This document shows positions 7,189 through 14,560 of a stretch of 16,095 nucleotides of DNA, in pieces. This DNA comes from Pseudomonadota bacterium (GTDB taxonomy: Bacteria; Pseudomonadota; Alphaproteobacteria; Sphingomonadales; Sphingomonadaceae): positions 1-16,095 of the forward strand of contig JAEWIL010000033.1 of the NCBI GenBank assembly GCA_023387085.1, written 5' to 3'. Position 1 is the first letter of the stretch. Each line of letters begins with the position of its first letter. The notes beneath the pieces were generated by a model, which saw only the letters and a list, made by a program, of their open reading frames with translations, was not told the origin of the DNA and did not search any database. The translations under genes were made by a program, and so were the position numbers.

Positions 7189-7941
7189 TCAGGCGGTGAG
7201 GCCACCGTCAACGACGATGTCGGCGCCGGTGACGAAGGCGGCATCCTCGCTGGCAAGGAAGGCGACAACGCTCGCGATCTCGCGGGGCTCGCCGTAGCGG
7301 CCGACCGCGATGCCGGGGCCGACGATTGCGGCGATCGGCCCGTCTGCCGGGTTCAGGTCGGTGTCGGTCGGACCGGGATGCACCGTGTTGACGGTGATGC
7401 CCTTGGGACCGAGGTCGCGTGCGAGACTGCGATTGAAGCCCGTGATCGCGCCCTTGGTCAGCGTATAGACCGATGCGGTCGGAAAGGCCGCATAACGCGT
7501 CATCGAAGAGCCGATGTGGATGATACGCCCGCCCGCCTTCATACGGCGCGCGGCTTCCTGCGTCGCGACGAACACCCCGGTGACGTTGACGGCGAGCATC
7601 CGCTCGTAATCCTCGAAGCGCATATCCTCGATCGGGGTGTTGACCGAGCCGCCGGCATTGTTGACGAGGATATCGATCCCGCCAAGCTCTTCGACGGTGC
7701 GGACGACCGCTGCCCGGACGGCATCGGGATTTCCGGCGTCGGCCGCGATGGCGATGGCCTTGCCGCCGGCCGCTTCGATCTCCGCGACCACTTCGGCTGC
7801 GTGATCGGGCGAGGCGCTATAGGTTATGGCCACCGCAGCGCCATCGGCGGCGAGGCGGCGGGCGATGGCGGCTCCGATCGAGCGCGAACCGCCGGTGACG
7901 AGGGCGACCTTGCCCGCAAGTTTCTGGTTGATGTCATTCAT
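7189..7941 (-). CDS. SDR-family NAD(P)-dependent oxidoreductase
   Basis: This is a classical short-chain dehydrogenase/reductase of 250 residues. It has the nucleotide-binding TGGSRSIG (16-23), NNAGG (94-98), Asn119 in AVNVTG, and the Ser146-Tyr159-Lys163 catalytic triad (IGSS and YTLTK). It ends with the family's usual FVTGADIVVDGG. Such enzymes reduce or oxidise carbonyl/alcohol groups; it is FabG-like in form, but with a LysR regulator next door a stress or catabolic role is more plausible than housekeeping fatty-acid synthesis. The start at 7941 is fixed by AGGAG (7950-7954) at 8-nt spacing, although the frame is open much further upstream into the LysR gene. It is divergent from the LysR gene and leads the reductase pair. 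Confidence 0.93.
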   Translation of the reverse strand: MNDINQKLAGKVALVTGGSRSIGAAIARRLAADGAAVAITYSASPDHAAEVVAEIEAAGGKAIAIAADAGNPDAVRAAVVRTVEELGGIDILVNNAGGSVNTPIEDMRFEDYERMLAVNVTGVFVATQEAARRMKAGGRIIHIGSSMTRYAAFPTASVYTLTKGAITGFNRSLARDLGPKGITVNTVHPGPTDTDLNPADGPIAAIVGPGIAVGRYGEPREIASVVAFLASEDAAFVTGADIVVDGGLTA

Positions 7942-7996
7942 GATCTTCACTCCTGCTTGGTTGGTGAAGCGAAGATGGCGGGTTTCTTTCCGCTCG

Positions 7997-8027
7997 ATTA
8001 GTCGGTAATAATTTGTCAGATATTCAA
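7997..8027. promoter_or_regulatory. Candidate LysR-type binding sites between SDR and LysR genes
   Basis: The 99-bp divergent intergenic region carries two T-N11-A dyads. ATTA-N5-TAAT is at 7997-8009 (T7998 to A8010 gives T-N11-A). TTG-N9-CAA is at 8013-8027 (T8014 to A8026). LysR regulators normally bind such motifs in the spacer between their own gene and a divergent target. The match is to a loose consensus in AT-rich sequence, so chance is possible. Confidence 0.35.
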
Positions 8028-8040
8028 TGATTGGTTGAAA

Positions 8041-8973
8041 ATGGAAACGCTCGCAAACCTTGAATCCTTCGTCCGCAGCGCGGACCTGGGAAGCTTCTCC
8101 GAGGCCGCGCGACGGCTCGGGCTGACGCCGGCCGCGGTCAGCCGCAATGTCGCGATGCTCGAGCGCAACCTCGGCGTGCGGCTCTTCCACCGGTCGACGC
8201 GCAGTCTGACGCTGACCGAAGCGGGAGAAGCGTTCCGATTTGCTATTTCCGGAAGCCTCGAAGATATTCAGGCCGCGATCGCCGGGGTCGCATCCGACAG
8301 CGGCGACCCGGCGGGCGTGCTGAAGGTCAGCATGGCGCCGACCTTTGGTGTCATGCATCTGATGCCGATGCTGCCGGCCTTCCTCGCGCGCTATCCGCGG
8401 GTCCGGCCCGAATGGCATTTCGAGAACCGCGCCGTCGATCTTGTCGCCGAGGGCTATGACGCCGCGATCGGTGGCGGGTTCGACCTGTCGCCGGGAATCG
8501 TGGCGCGGACTTTGGCGCCTGTGCACGTCGTCGCCGTTGCATCGCCCGCCTATATGGCTGGCCGCGTACCGCCCGCCGAGCCTTCTTCGCTGGTGGAGTT
8601 CGACGGCATCGTGATGCGCTCCTTGCAGTCGGGCCGCATCCGGCACTGGACGATGCGCGATGCGGCGGGCGCCGAGAGCGCGGCGACGCTGCGGGAGGAT
8701 ATCATCGTCAACGATCCGGCGGCGATGCGCGAGGCCGCGCGGCTGGGGCTGGGCGTTGCGCTGCTGGCGATCCCCGATGTGCTCCCCGAGCTGGAGAGCG
8801 GTGCGCTCGTGCGCCTCGTTCCACGCTGGTATGCGGACGCGGGTGCGATCTCCGTCTATTACGCATCGCGTACCCTGCTGCCCGGCAAGACTCGGGCATT
8901 CGTCGATTGGGTCGCCGAGGTCTTCAAGCGTGACCGCCTCGCTGAGCGGTTTGCGGGCAGCCTTGGAGCGTAG
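8041..8973 (+). CDS. LysR-family transcriptional regulator
   Basis: The winged helix-turn-helix occupies residues 1-60 (ANLESFVRSADLGSFSEAARRLGLTPAAVSRNV, then LERNLGVRLFHRSTRSLTLTEAG). It is followed by a periplasmic-binding-like effector domain (from about residue 88, GVLKVSMAPTFG), for 310 residues in all. Sequence details such as RLFHRSTRSLTLTEAG are typical of the CrgA/AaeR-like branch often found beside SDR genes. It lies divergent from the SDR-reductase pair and most likely controls it and itself. The ATG at 8041 gives the standard LysR N-terminus. There is no good Shine-Dalgarno, and a TTG at 8035 is an alternative. The effector is unknown. Confidence 0.93.
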   Translation: METLANLESFVRSADLGSFSEAARRLGLTPAAVSRNVAMLERNLGVRLFHRSTRSLTLTEAGEAFRFAISGSLEDIQAAIAGVASDSGDPAGVLKVSMAPTFGVMHLMPMLPAFLARYPRVRPEWHFENRAVDLVAEGYDAAIGGGFDLSPGIVARTLAPVHVVAVASPAYMAGRVPPAEPSSLVEFDGIVMRSLQSGRIRHWTMRDAAGAESAATLREDIIVNDPAAMREAARLGLGVALLAIPDVLPELESGALVRLVPRWYADAGAISVYYASRTLLPGKTRAFVDWVAEVFKRDRLAERFAGSLGA

Positions 8974-9016
8974 CATCCATTTCGGAACGTCCGCTTATTA
9001 TGTAATCCTAATGTAA

Positions 9017-9039
9017 AGCGGCCAGACCGAAATCGGCCA
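9017..9039 (+). repeat. 23-bp imperfect direct repeat, left copy (beyond arsH)
   Basis: The sequence starts AGCGGCCAG and ends AATCGGCCA. It matches 11754-11776 at 18 of 23 positions in the same orientation. The two copies bracket the ars operon, this one 8 nt beyond the arsH stop. It may belong to a dispersed intergenic repeat family rather than mark cassette ends. Confidence 0.45.
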
Positions 9040-9046
9040 GAACTGT

Positions 9047-9805
9047 TCAGCGAGTGCCCGGAATTCCGGCGAGTTCGGCGGGCGTGACGACAGGCTCTTT
9101 CCGATCTTTGCGTTCCGAATAGCGGTCAACGAGCTGGTCGGCATGCCCGCGCGTCAGCACGGTGAAACGCACCAGCTCCTCGGCGACATCGACGATCCTG
9201 TCATAGTAGCTCGATGGCAGCATGCGCCCGGCTTCGTCGAACTCCTGATAGGCCTTAGCGACGCTTGACTGGTTGGGGATGGTGATCATCCGCATCCAGC
9301 GGCCGAGGATACGCAGCGTGTTGACGCTATTGAACGATTGCGATCCCGCCGAGACCTGCATTACCGCGAGTGTTCGGCCCTGCGTGGGGCGCAGCCCCTT
9401 GTAGGCAAGGGGGAGATGGTCGATCTGTGCCTTCATGATGCCTGTGATCTGACCGTGGCGTTCTGGGCTGCACCAGACCTGGCCTTCGGACCAGAGCGAA
9501 TGCTGGCGAAGTTCCTCCACGGCAGGATGGTCGTCATCGGCAATCAGGTCGGGCAGGGGAAGCTCGGACGGATCGAATATGCGCGTCTCGCAGCCGAAGA
9601 GCTGGAGCAGGCGCGCTGTCTCTTCGACGACGAGCCGCGAATAGGAGCGCTCGCGCAAGCTGCCGTAGAGCAGCAGGATGCGCGGTGCGGGGTCGAGCGG
9701 TCCGAGGCCGAGCGCGGGCTGCGCGCGAAGATATTCGGGGCTGAGCGCCGGGAAATGTTCCGGGTCGGAGAGTGTCCGGAGGCGGCTGTGGGTCTGTTCT
9801 GTCAT
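9047..9805 (-). CDS. arsH: ArsH, NADPH-dependent FMN reductase / organoarsenical oxidase
   Basis: ArsH is an FMN-binding flavodoxin-like protein that oxidises trivalent organoarsenicals such as methylarsenite to less toxic pentavalent forms using NADPH. Seen here: the FMN phosphate-loop motif GSLRERSYSR (48-57), the ArsH-specific WCSPERHGQITGIMKAQIDH (111-130) and the conserved QVSAGSQSFN segment. Its 252 residues, including the N-terminal extension (LSPEYLRAQPALGL), are normal for ArsH. It is the last gene of the ars operon, and its ATG overlaps the acr3 stop (ATGA) with no separate Shine-Dalgarno, implying coupled translation. Confidence 0.95.
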   Translation of the reverse strand: MTEQTHSRLRTLSDPEHFPALSPEYLRAQPALGLGPLDPAPRILLLYGSLRERSYSRLVVEETARLLQLFGCETRIFDPSELPLPDLIADDDHPAVEELRQHSLWSEGQVWCSPERHGQITGIMKAQIDHLPLAYKGLRPTQGRTLAVMQVSAGSQSFNSVNTLRILGRWMRMITIPNQSSVAKAYQEFDEAGRMLPSSYYDRIVDVAEELVRFTVLTRGHADQLVDRYSERKDRKEPVVTPAELAGIPGTR

Positions 9806-10932
9806 GATACTTTTGCTTGTGAAGGTGTGGTGGCCGGGAACCAGCGGCGTCCGAGGCGGAAGGCGACGCCGACGAGCAGGATGAGGACGGGCACTTCGAC
9901 CAGCGGGCCGATGACGGCGGCGAAGGCGACCGGCGAGGCCAGGCCGAAGGCGGCGATGGCGACGGCTATCGCGAGCTCGAAGTTATTGCCCGCCGCGGTG
10001 AAGGCCACCGCAGTCGTGCGCGGATAGTCCGCCTCGATGAGTTTGCCCATCCAGAAGCTGATGAGGAATTGCACGACGAAGTAGATGGTAAGCGGGATTG
10101 CGATCCGGACGACGTCGCCGGGAATAGTGAGGATCTCGCTGCCCTTGAGGCTGAACATCGCAACGATCGTGAACAGCAGCGCAACGAGCGTAATCGGACC
10201 GATCTTGGGCAGGAAGCGGGTTTCGTACCACTCGTCACCCTTGGCCTTCGCGAGGAAGCGGCGCGTGAGATATCCTGCGAGAAAGGGGATGCCGAGGTAG
10301 ATGAGCACGGCCTCGGCGATGGTCCAGAAGCTCACGTCGATCACGCTGCCTTCGAGGCCGAACAGCGGCGGCAGGATAGTCAGGAAGAACCAAGCGTAGA
10401 TGCTGAAGAAGAGGATCTGGAAGATCGAGTTGAAGGCGACGAGCGCCGCGACATATTGATTGTCGCCCTTCGCGAGTTGGTTCCAGACGATGACCATCGC
10501 GATGCAGCGGGCGAGACCGATCAGGATGAGGCCGGTCATATATTCGGGCTTGTCTGGCAGGAAGAAGACCGCCAGCGCGAACATCAGAACCGGCCCGATG
10601 ATCCAGTTCTGGATCAGCGAAATGGCAAGGACACGCTTGTCTTCGAAAACGCGCGGGAGCTCGCCGTAACGCACGCGCGCCAAAGGCGGATACATCATCA
10701 GGATCAGCCCGATGGCGATCGGGATATTCGTGGTGCCGACCGACATCGCATCGACCGCGGCGGGAAGGTCCTTGAAGAGCGATCCCAGGAGGACGCCGAG
10801 CGCCATCGCAAGAAATATCCAGAGCGTCAGATAGCGGTCGAGGAACGACAGGCGTTCGACCTTTGCGACAGTCGTGATGCTGTCCTCAGGCACGGACGCG
10901 GTTACTGTTGGCGTCGACGACTTGCTCGCCAT
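9802..10932 (-). CDS. acr3: Acr3-family arsenite efflux permease
   Basis: This inner-membrane As(III) exporter of the BART superfamily has about ten hydrophobic segments spread over 376 residues. The conserved cysteine in GLARCIAMVIVWNQLAKGD (Cys143) and the glutamate in GNNFELAIAVAIA (Glu319) are spaced exactly as Cys129 and Glu305 of the characterised Alkaliphilus Acr3. Membership in Acr3 rather than the unrelated ArsB family is clear. The start is uncertain. The ATG at 10932 is used here and lies inside the 3' end of arsC (45-nt overlap). A GTG at 10950 is further upstream, and a GTG close to the arsC stop is also possible, because the conserved part begins only at RLSFLDRYLTLW. It exports the arsenite made by ArsC. 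Confidence 0.95.
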   Translation of the reverse strand: MASKSSTPTVTASVPEDSITTVAKVERLSFLDRYLTLWIFLAMALGVLLGSLFKDLPAAVDAMSVGTTNIPIAIGLILMMYPPLARVRYGELPRVFEDKRVLAISLIQNWIIGPVLMFALAVFFLPDKPEYMTGLILIGLARCIAMVIVWNQLAKGDNQYVAALVAFNSIFQILFFSIYAWFFLTILPPLFGLEGSVIDVSFWTIAEAVLIYLGIPFLAGYLTRRFLAKAKGDEWYETRFLPKIGPITLVALLFTIVAMFSLKGSEILTIPGDVVRIAIPLTIYFVVQFLISFWMGKLIEADYPRTTAVAFTAAGNNFELAIAVAIAAFGLASPVAFAAVIGPLVEVPVLILLVGVAFRLGRRWFPATTPSQAKVS

Positions 10933-11314
10933 CTTCCTTGGCAAAGGCACCGAGTTGCCGTGCGGGCAGGATGTCGAGCACGGCTTCGGACGGGCGGCAG
11001 AGCCTGACCCCGAGCGGTGACACGACGAGCGGGCGGTTGATGAGGATCGGATGCTCCATCATCGCATCGATCAGGGTGTCATTGCTCAGGCTCTCGTCTC
11101 CGAGGCCGAGGTCCGCGTAAGGCGTGCCCTTCTCACGGAGCAATTCGCGGGGAGTAATTCCGGCCCGGTCGATCAGTTGTTGGAGCATCGCACGAGACGG
11201 CGGCGTTTTCACATATTCGACGATATGCGGTTCGATACCCGCATTTCGTATCAGTGCGAGCGTGTTGCGCGACGTGCCGCAGTTGGGATTGTGGTAGATG
11301 ACGATGTCGGTCAC
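10886..11314 (-). CDS. arsC: ArsC, glutaredoxin-coupled arsenate reductase
   Basis: This cytoplasmic enzyme reduces arsenate to arsenite with glutathione and glutaredoxin. It is the E. coli plasmid R773 type: the catalytic Cys12 in YHNPNCGTSRN, followed by the basic residues in NRPLVVSPLGVRLCRPSE that correspond to Arg94 and Arg107. The GTG at 11314 is chosen because AAGGAG lies 8 nt upstream and it gives 142 residues, matching the 141 of the family; the frame stays open upstream into arsR but without homology. It begins 13 nt after the arsR stop and its end overlaps acr3. Confidence 0.95.
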   Translation of the reverse strand: MTDIVIYHNPNCGTSRNTLALIRNAGIEPHIVEYVKTPPSRAMLQQLIDRAGITPRELLREKGTPYADLGLGDESLSNDTLIDAMMEHPILINRPLVVSPLGVRLCRPSEAVLDILPARQLGAFAKEDGEQVVDANSNRVRA

Positions 11315-11327
11315 GGGGCTGGCTCCT

Positions 11328-11657
11328 TCAGCAGCAGGTGAGTTCGGCGAGCAGCGGCTCGCATAGCTCGGGGCGGCCTTGGCAACAGTCCTTCGCAAGG
11401 AAGAGCATCAGATCCCGGAGCGTGTCGATATCGGCTCGCTGTATCTGCTGCCGGCCTTGCTTCTCTGATTTTACGAGACCGGCTTTGGCAAGCACAGCGA
11501 GATGCGTTGAGAAGGTGCTCTGCGTCAGCCCCGATGCGTCAACAAGTTCGCCGGTCGAAAGGCCGTCGGGTTCATGCCGGACGAGCAAGCGAAAGGCATC
11601 GAGACGAGTGGGGTGGGCTAGCGCGGCGAGGGCGGGCAGGGCAGAATCCATGTTCAT
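11328..11657 (-). CDS. arsR: ArsR-type arsenic-responsive repressor with C-terminal Cys cluster
   Basis: This 109-residue winged-helix repressor of the SmtB/ArsR family keeps the ars operon off until As(III) or Sb(III) binds. The helix-turn-helix is about residues 36-62 (GELVDASGLTQSTFSTHLAVLAKAGLV). The CVC metal site of E. coli R773 ArsR is absent. Instead the C-terminus is cysteine-rich, with Cys91, Cys92, Cys99, Cys108 and Cys109. A C-terminal CC...C site is reminiscent of the Acidithiobacillus ArsR type. There is no Shine-Dalgarno before the ATG, and the -10 box lies only 8 nt upstream, so a leaderless mRNA is likely; a second ATG is at 11651. It heads the operon arsR-arsC-acr3-arsH and presumably autoregulates. 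Confidence 0.95.
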   Translation of the reverse strand: MNMDSALPALAALAHPTRLDAFRLLVRHEPDGLSTGELVDASGLTQSTFSTHLAVLAKAGLVKSEKQGRQQIQRADIDTLRDLMLFLAKDCCQGRPELCEPLLAELTCC

Positions 11658-11678
11658 GCATCGGAATTATCCGATGCA
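11657..11678. promoter_or_regulatory. Proximal ArsR operator (O1), overlapping the arsR start
   Basis: A perfect inverted repeat has 9-bp arms (TGCATCGGA / TCCGATGCA) around ATTA. Its core ATCGGAATTATCCGAT recurs in a near-identical form 38 bp upstream. It covers the -10 box and touches the arsR ATG, so a bound dimer would block RNA polymerase. The length and dyad form fit ArsR-family operators. Confidence 0.7.
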
Positions 11679-11692
11679 ATTCGGTTCGTCAA
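11666..11692 (-). promoter_or_regulatory. Predicted ars operon promoter
   Basis: On the - strand, TTGACG (11692-11687) is followed after 15 bp by GATAAT (11671-11666), each one mismatch from consensus. The 15-bp spacing is shorter than the usual 17, which would make it a weak or constrained promoter. The -10 lies inside O1, and transcription would begin at about the arsR ATG. Confidence 0.5.
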
Positions 11693-11697
11693 ATCTT

Positions 11698-11713
11698 ATC
11701 GGAAATACCCGAT
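11698..11713. promoter_or_regulatory. Distal ArsR operator (O2)
   Basis: ATCGGAAATACCCGAT is an inverted repeat (ATCGG-N6-CCGAT) that matches the O1 core at 13 of 16 positions. The centres of the two sites are 38 bp apart and O2 lies just upstream of the -35 box. Together they bracket the promoter. Confidence 0.6.
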
Positions 11714-11753
11714 GGATAATTTGAGCGTCTGCTTGTTCGTTCCGGCGCCCAGA

Positions 11754-11776
11754 AGCGGACAGTCTCCAATCGGCCA
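11754..11776 (+). repeat. 23-bp imperfect direct repeat, right copy (ars/LysR spacer)
   Basis: The sequence starts AGCGGACAG and ends AATCGGCCA, 18 of 23 positions identical to 9017-9039 in the same orientation. It lies 7 nt beyond the stop of the LysR gene and upstream of the ars promoter, so the ars operon is enclosed between the copies. Confidence 0.45.
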
Positions 11777-11783
11777 ACAAGTT

Positions 11784-12719
11784 CTATTCAAATCTCGATG
11801 CGAAGTAGGCCAGCACCTCGTTTCGGAATTCCAGCGTCAGCCGTGAAGGACGTGAGACATTCGATACGGCGAAGGCATATTCGTGCATGATCGGTGGGTC
11901 GAACGGGCGCGTCACCAGCGGGGCGTGAAGATAGGGTTTCACAAGGAGTTCGTTCAATATCGCCATTCCGTTGCCGCGTGCGGCGAGCGCGCAGGCCGAG
12001 CCGTGGGTGTGCGTTTCGATCGCAACCACGGGGCGGAGGCCGAAAGCAGCGAAGGCGGTATCCACCTGCGTCCGCCAGTGGCGCCCCGCGCCGAGCAGGA
12101 TCAACGGGTGTTGGCCGACGTCGGCGGGCGTGATTGTGTCGCGTCCCGCCAACGGGTGATCGTGGCGCATCACGCACACCGATCCGCTCGAAACGATCTG
12201 CTCGATCGCAAGGTCGCTTTCGTCGGTGGGCAATTTGACGAAGCCGCAATCGACATAGCGCATTGCGATCATCGATCGCGCGGTTTCGACGCTGCGCGAG
12301 TCGATGCTGAATTCAACCCCGGGAAAGCGCTCGCGAAAGCGCGACACGATGTCGGGAAGTATACCCTCGGCAAAGCTTGGCGGGGCGACGATCCTGACCG
12401 TACCCGCCGAATAGCCCGCGATGTCGCGCACGAGGCTGTTGAACCGGTCGAGACTGGCAAGCGAGAGTTCGACCTCCTGTATCAGCTTGATGCCGTCGGC
12501 GGTAGGAACCAGCTTGCCGCGATCGCGATAGAAAAGGTCGAAGCCGACCTGTGCTTCGAGCCCAGCGACCAGGCGGCTGACCGCGGGCTGCGACAGCGAC
12601 AATTGCTTACCCGCCGCAGTCGCCGACCCGGTGCGCATGATCTCTGCAAACACCCGCAGCGCTCGAAAGCTGACATCCTTATCGGGCTCGACACCAGCCG
12701 GGGCGAGCGGTTTGCGCAT
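11784..12719 (-). CDS. LysR-family regulator of the transporter-hydrolase operon
   Basis: The winged helix-turn-helix is at residues 17-75 (SFRALRVFAEIMRTGSATAAG, LSLSQPAVSRLVAGLEAQVG, LFYRDRGKLVPTADG), then an effector-binding domain from about residue 105 (GTVRIVAPPSFAEGILP). The total is 311 residues, normal for the family. A short N-terminal tail of about 16 residues precedes the domain. The ATG is 2 nt after the hydrolase stop on the same strand, so it is the third gene of the operon rather than divergently placed as is usual for LysR. It likely responds to the transported compound or its hydrolysis product; this is inferred from position only. Confidence 0.93.
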   Translation of the reverse strand: MRKPLAPAGVEPDKDVSFRALRVFAEIMRTGSATAAGKQLSLSQPAVSRLVAGLEAQVGFDLFYRDRGKLVPTADGIKLIQEVELSLASLDRFNSLVRDIAGYSAGTVRIVAPPSFAEGILPDIVSRFRERFPGVEFSIDSRSVETARSMIAMRYVDCGFVKLPTDESDLAIEQIVSSGSVCVMRHDHPLAGRDTITPADVGQHPLILLGAGRHWRTQVDTAFAAFGLRPVVAIETHTHGSACALAARGNGMAILNELLVKPYLHAPLVTRPFDPPIMHEYAFAVSNVSRPSRLTLEFRNEVLAYFASRFE

Positions 12720-12721
12720 CG

Positions 12722-14560
12722 TCAGTCGGTCCCGGCGGCAAAGACCGGCAGCAGGATGCGCGAGGCGTGATCGGCGCCGAGATGGATATTGTTCACTGCG
12801 GTGACCGGAGCAAGGCCCTCGACCCGCCAGTCGGTTCCTGGGTTGATGTCGAAATGGGGAAAATTGCTGCCCGCAATTTCGATACGGATACGATGGCCTG
12901 CCGCAAAACGGTTGCTCATTGGAAAAGAAGCGATCTGCACGCGATAAACCTTTCCGGGTTCCATAACCTCGGGTGCCTCGAAGGAATCGCGAAAGCGCAT
13001 CCTCAAAAGTCCGTGCGCGATGTTGAGCGCATAACCCTTCGGATAGTCGCCGCTTGCCGGATAAACATCAACGATTTTGATCATGACGTCGGTGTCGACC
13101 GCCGTCGAGCTGACGAAAAGATCGGCGATCGCCTGTCCCGTGAGTTCGACTTCGCTGCCCAGCGGATCGGTTTCGAAGATCAACACGTCGTTTCGGTCGG
13201 CAAGCGCTGGCCAAGGTTCGCGCGATCCAAAGAAATCGGGCCCTTCGCGCTGGTCGAACCCGCCTGCCTCCATCACTGGCGCCCCGGACGCGATTGCGCC
13301 GCCGATCGTCGGGACCGGATGATAGGGATCATGTACGAAGCGCGCCGTTCCGGCCTCGACCGGCGCTTCCTCGCGCAAGCCGCCGCCCGGATAGAGGTGG
13401 AAGGGGGTCATGCGCATCCTTGGCGGCGGCCAAGCTGTAGCGCTGCGCCAGCGCCCGCCATGGTCGAGCCGACCGCTCGGCAGGCGCGTCCCCGTGCCGC
13501 CGCCCATCGTGAAGAAATAGACGGGATCAGGCAAAGGATCATCTGCGTCACCCTTCAAATGGCGGTCGAACCACGCCTTTCGCAGTGAAATATAGTCACC
13601 GAATTGATGGTCGAAGGTGGATTGCGGGCCGAAGTCGGCATCGCCTGAATAGGTGAGCGAGCGTTTGCCGTGGGTCCACGGCCCCAGAATAAGTTTCACG
13701 GGGCCGGCCTTGCGGTCCGACAGGCCGGTGAAATTCTCGATCGCGGTCAGTGCATAGGGGTCGTACCAACTCGACATATGCACCATCGGCACATCGGCGA
13801 ACTCGTCATACCAGCCCCGCGCGAAGAGGCCGCGTTGCTTCCAGAAATCACCGAACCGGTCTTCGCGCCATTGTTCGAGGATGAAGTCCTCATATTCGGG
13901 CGCGGCGCTGATCGGCGAATGCCCCGGCCGCCATTTCTCGACCCCGATCCAGTCGCGAATATCGGACGCCTCCAGGGCCGCTCGCCGGGCTGGATCGGCG
14001 ACGGTTTCGGGCGCGAGCAGCGCGTGCTTCTGCGCCCAGGTCAACTGCTTGAGCTCATAGGCGCCGCCTTGCCGGATGCCGCTGTGATAGGCACTTGAAA
14101 AGCCGCCCGAGTCGAGGAACATTGCGGCGAGGCCGGGCGGATCGAGCGTGGCGACCGCGGCCTGCACATGCGCGCCATAAGAGAGGCCGAGCGTTCCAAT
14201 GCGGCCGTTGCACCACGGTTGCGCCATGATCCATGCGATCGTGTCGGCGCCGTCCTCCGCCTCCGACAGATATTTGCGGAACGTGCCCTCTGACGCGTAA
14301 CGCCCGCGGCAATCCTGCAGGACGAACGCATAGCCATGTGCGGCAAAGATGCGCGCAATCTCGGGCTTCGAACGGGGGACTTCGTCGGCAACCGAAAAGT
14401 CCGCATGATTGGTGCCGCGCTTGTCATAGGGTGTGCGTTCGAGAAGCACCGGCAACGCCGACGCATCGGGCGGAAGATAGATGTCGGTCGCCAGACGCAC
14501 GCCGTCGCGCATGGGCACCATGGCGTTCGAAATGAGCGTGACAGTCATCGCCGGGGTCAT
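12722..14560 (-). CDS. CocE/NonD-family serine hydrolase (X-Pro dipeptidyl-peptidase S15 fold)
   Basis: A 612-residue alpha/beta hydrolase of the family that includes cocaine esterase, alpha-amino-acid ester hydrolases and glutaryl-7-ACA acylase. The nucleophile Ser127 sits in GLSYGAH, with Asp267 in SSWYDPY and His297 in GPWTHGK; spacing agrees with Ser117/Asp259/His287 of CocE. LERTPYDKRG and LQDCRGRYASEG in the N-terminal part are also typical. The C-terminal third (VFETDPL-like FETDPLGSEVELTGQ, NRFAAGHRIRIEIAGSNFPHFD) is the jelly-roll domain. No signal peptide is seen, so it should act in the cytoplasm on an ester or amide brought in by the transporter. The ATG overlaps the transporter stop (ATGA); a second ATG at 14548 is possible. 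The frame is open far upstream, but that part is a shadow. Confidence 0.92.
   Translation of the reverse strand: MTPAMTVTLISNAMVPMRDGVRLATDIYLPPDASALPVLLERTPYDKRGTNHADFSVADEVPRSKPEIARIFAAHGYAFVLQDCRGRYASEGTFRKYLSEAEDGADTIAWIMAQPWCNGRIGTLGLSYGAHVQAAVATLDPPGLAAMFLDSGGFSSAYHSGIRQGGAYELKQLTWAQKHALLAPETVADPARRAALEASDIRDWIGVEKWRPGHSPISAAPEYEDFILEQWREDRFGDFWKQRGLFARGWYDEFADVPMVHMSSWYDPYALTAIENFTGLSDRKAGPVKLILGPWTHGKRSLTYSGDADFGPQSTFDHQFGDYISLRKAWFDRHLKGDADDPLPDPVYFFTMGGGTGTRLPSGRLDHGGRWRSATAWPPPRMRMTPFHLYPGGGLREEAPVEAGTARFVHDPYHPVPTIGGAIASGAPVMEAGGFDQREGPDFFGSREPWPALADRNDVLIFETDPLGSEVELTGQAIADLFVSSTAVDTDVMIKIVDVYPASGDYPKGYALNIAHGLLRMRFRDSFEAPEVMEPGKVYRVQIASFPMSNRFAAGHRIRIEIAGSNFPHFDINPGTDWRVEGLAPVTAVNNIHLGADHASRILLPVFAAGTD

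Noticed and set aside
7942..8976. Extension of the SDR protein at its N-terminus across the divergent LysR gene
   Set aside because: The SDR fold begins at residue 8 of the 7941 start, which has a strong AGGAG. The rest is antisense to a real LysR gene.
8974..9046. Bidirectional terminator between the LysR gene and arsH
   Set aside because: Only 4-bp hairpins such as CCGATTTCGG and CGGACGTTCCG are present, without T tracts; better explained as part of an intergenic repeat.
10069..11007. 312-codon + strand frame opposite acr3 and arsC
   Set aside because: Its very acidic/basic composition (Asp, Glu, Arg, His) mirrors the antisense of membrane-protein codons; there is no start signal or recognisable domain.
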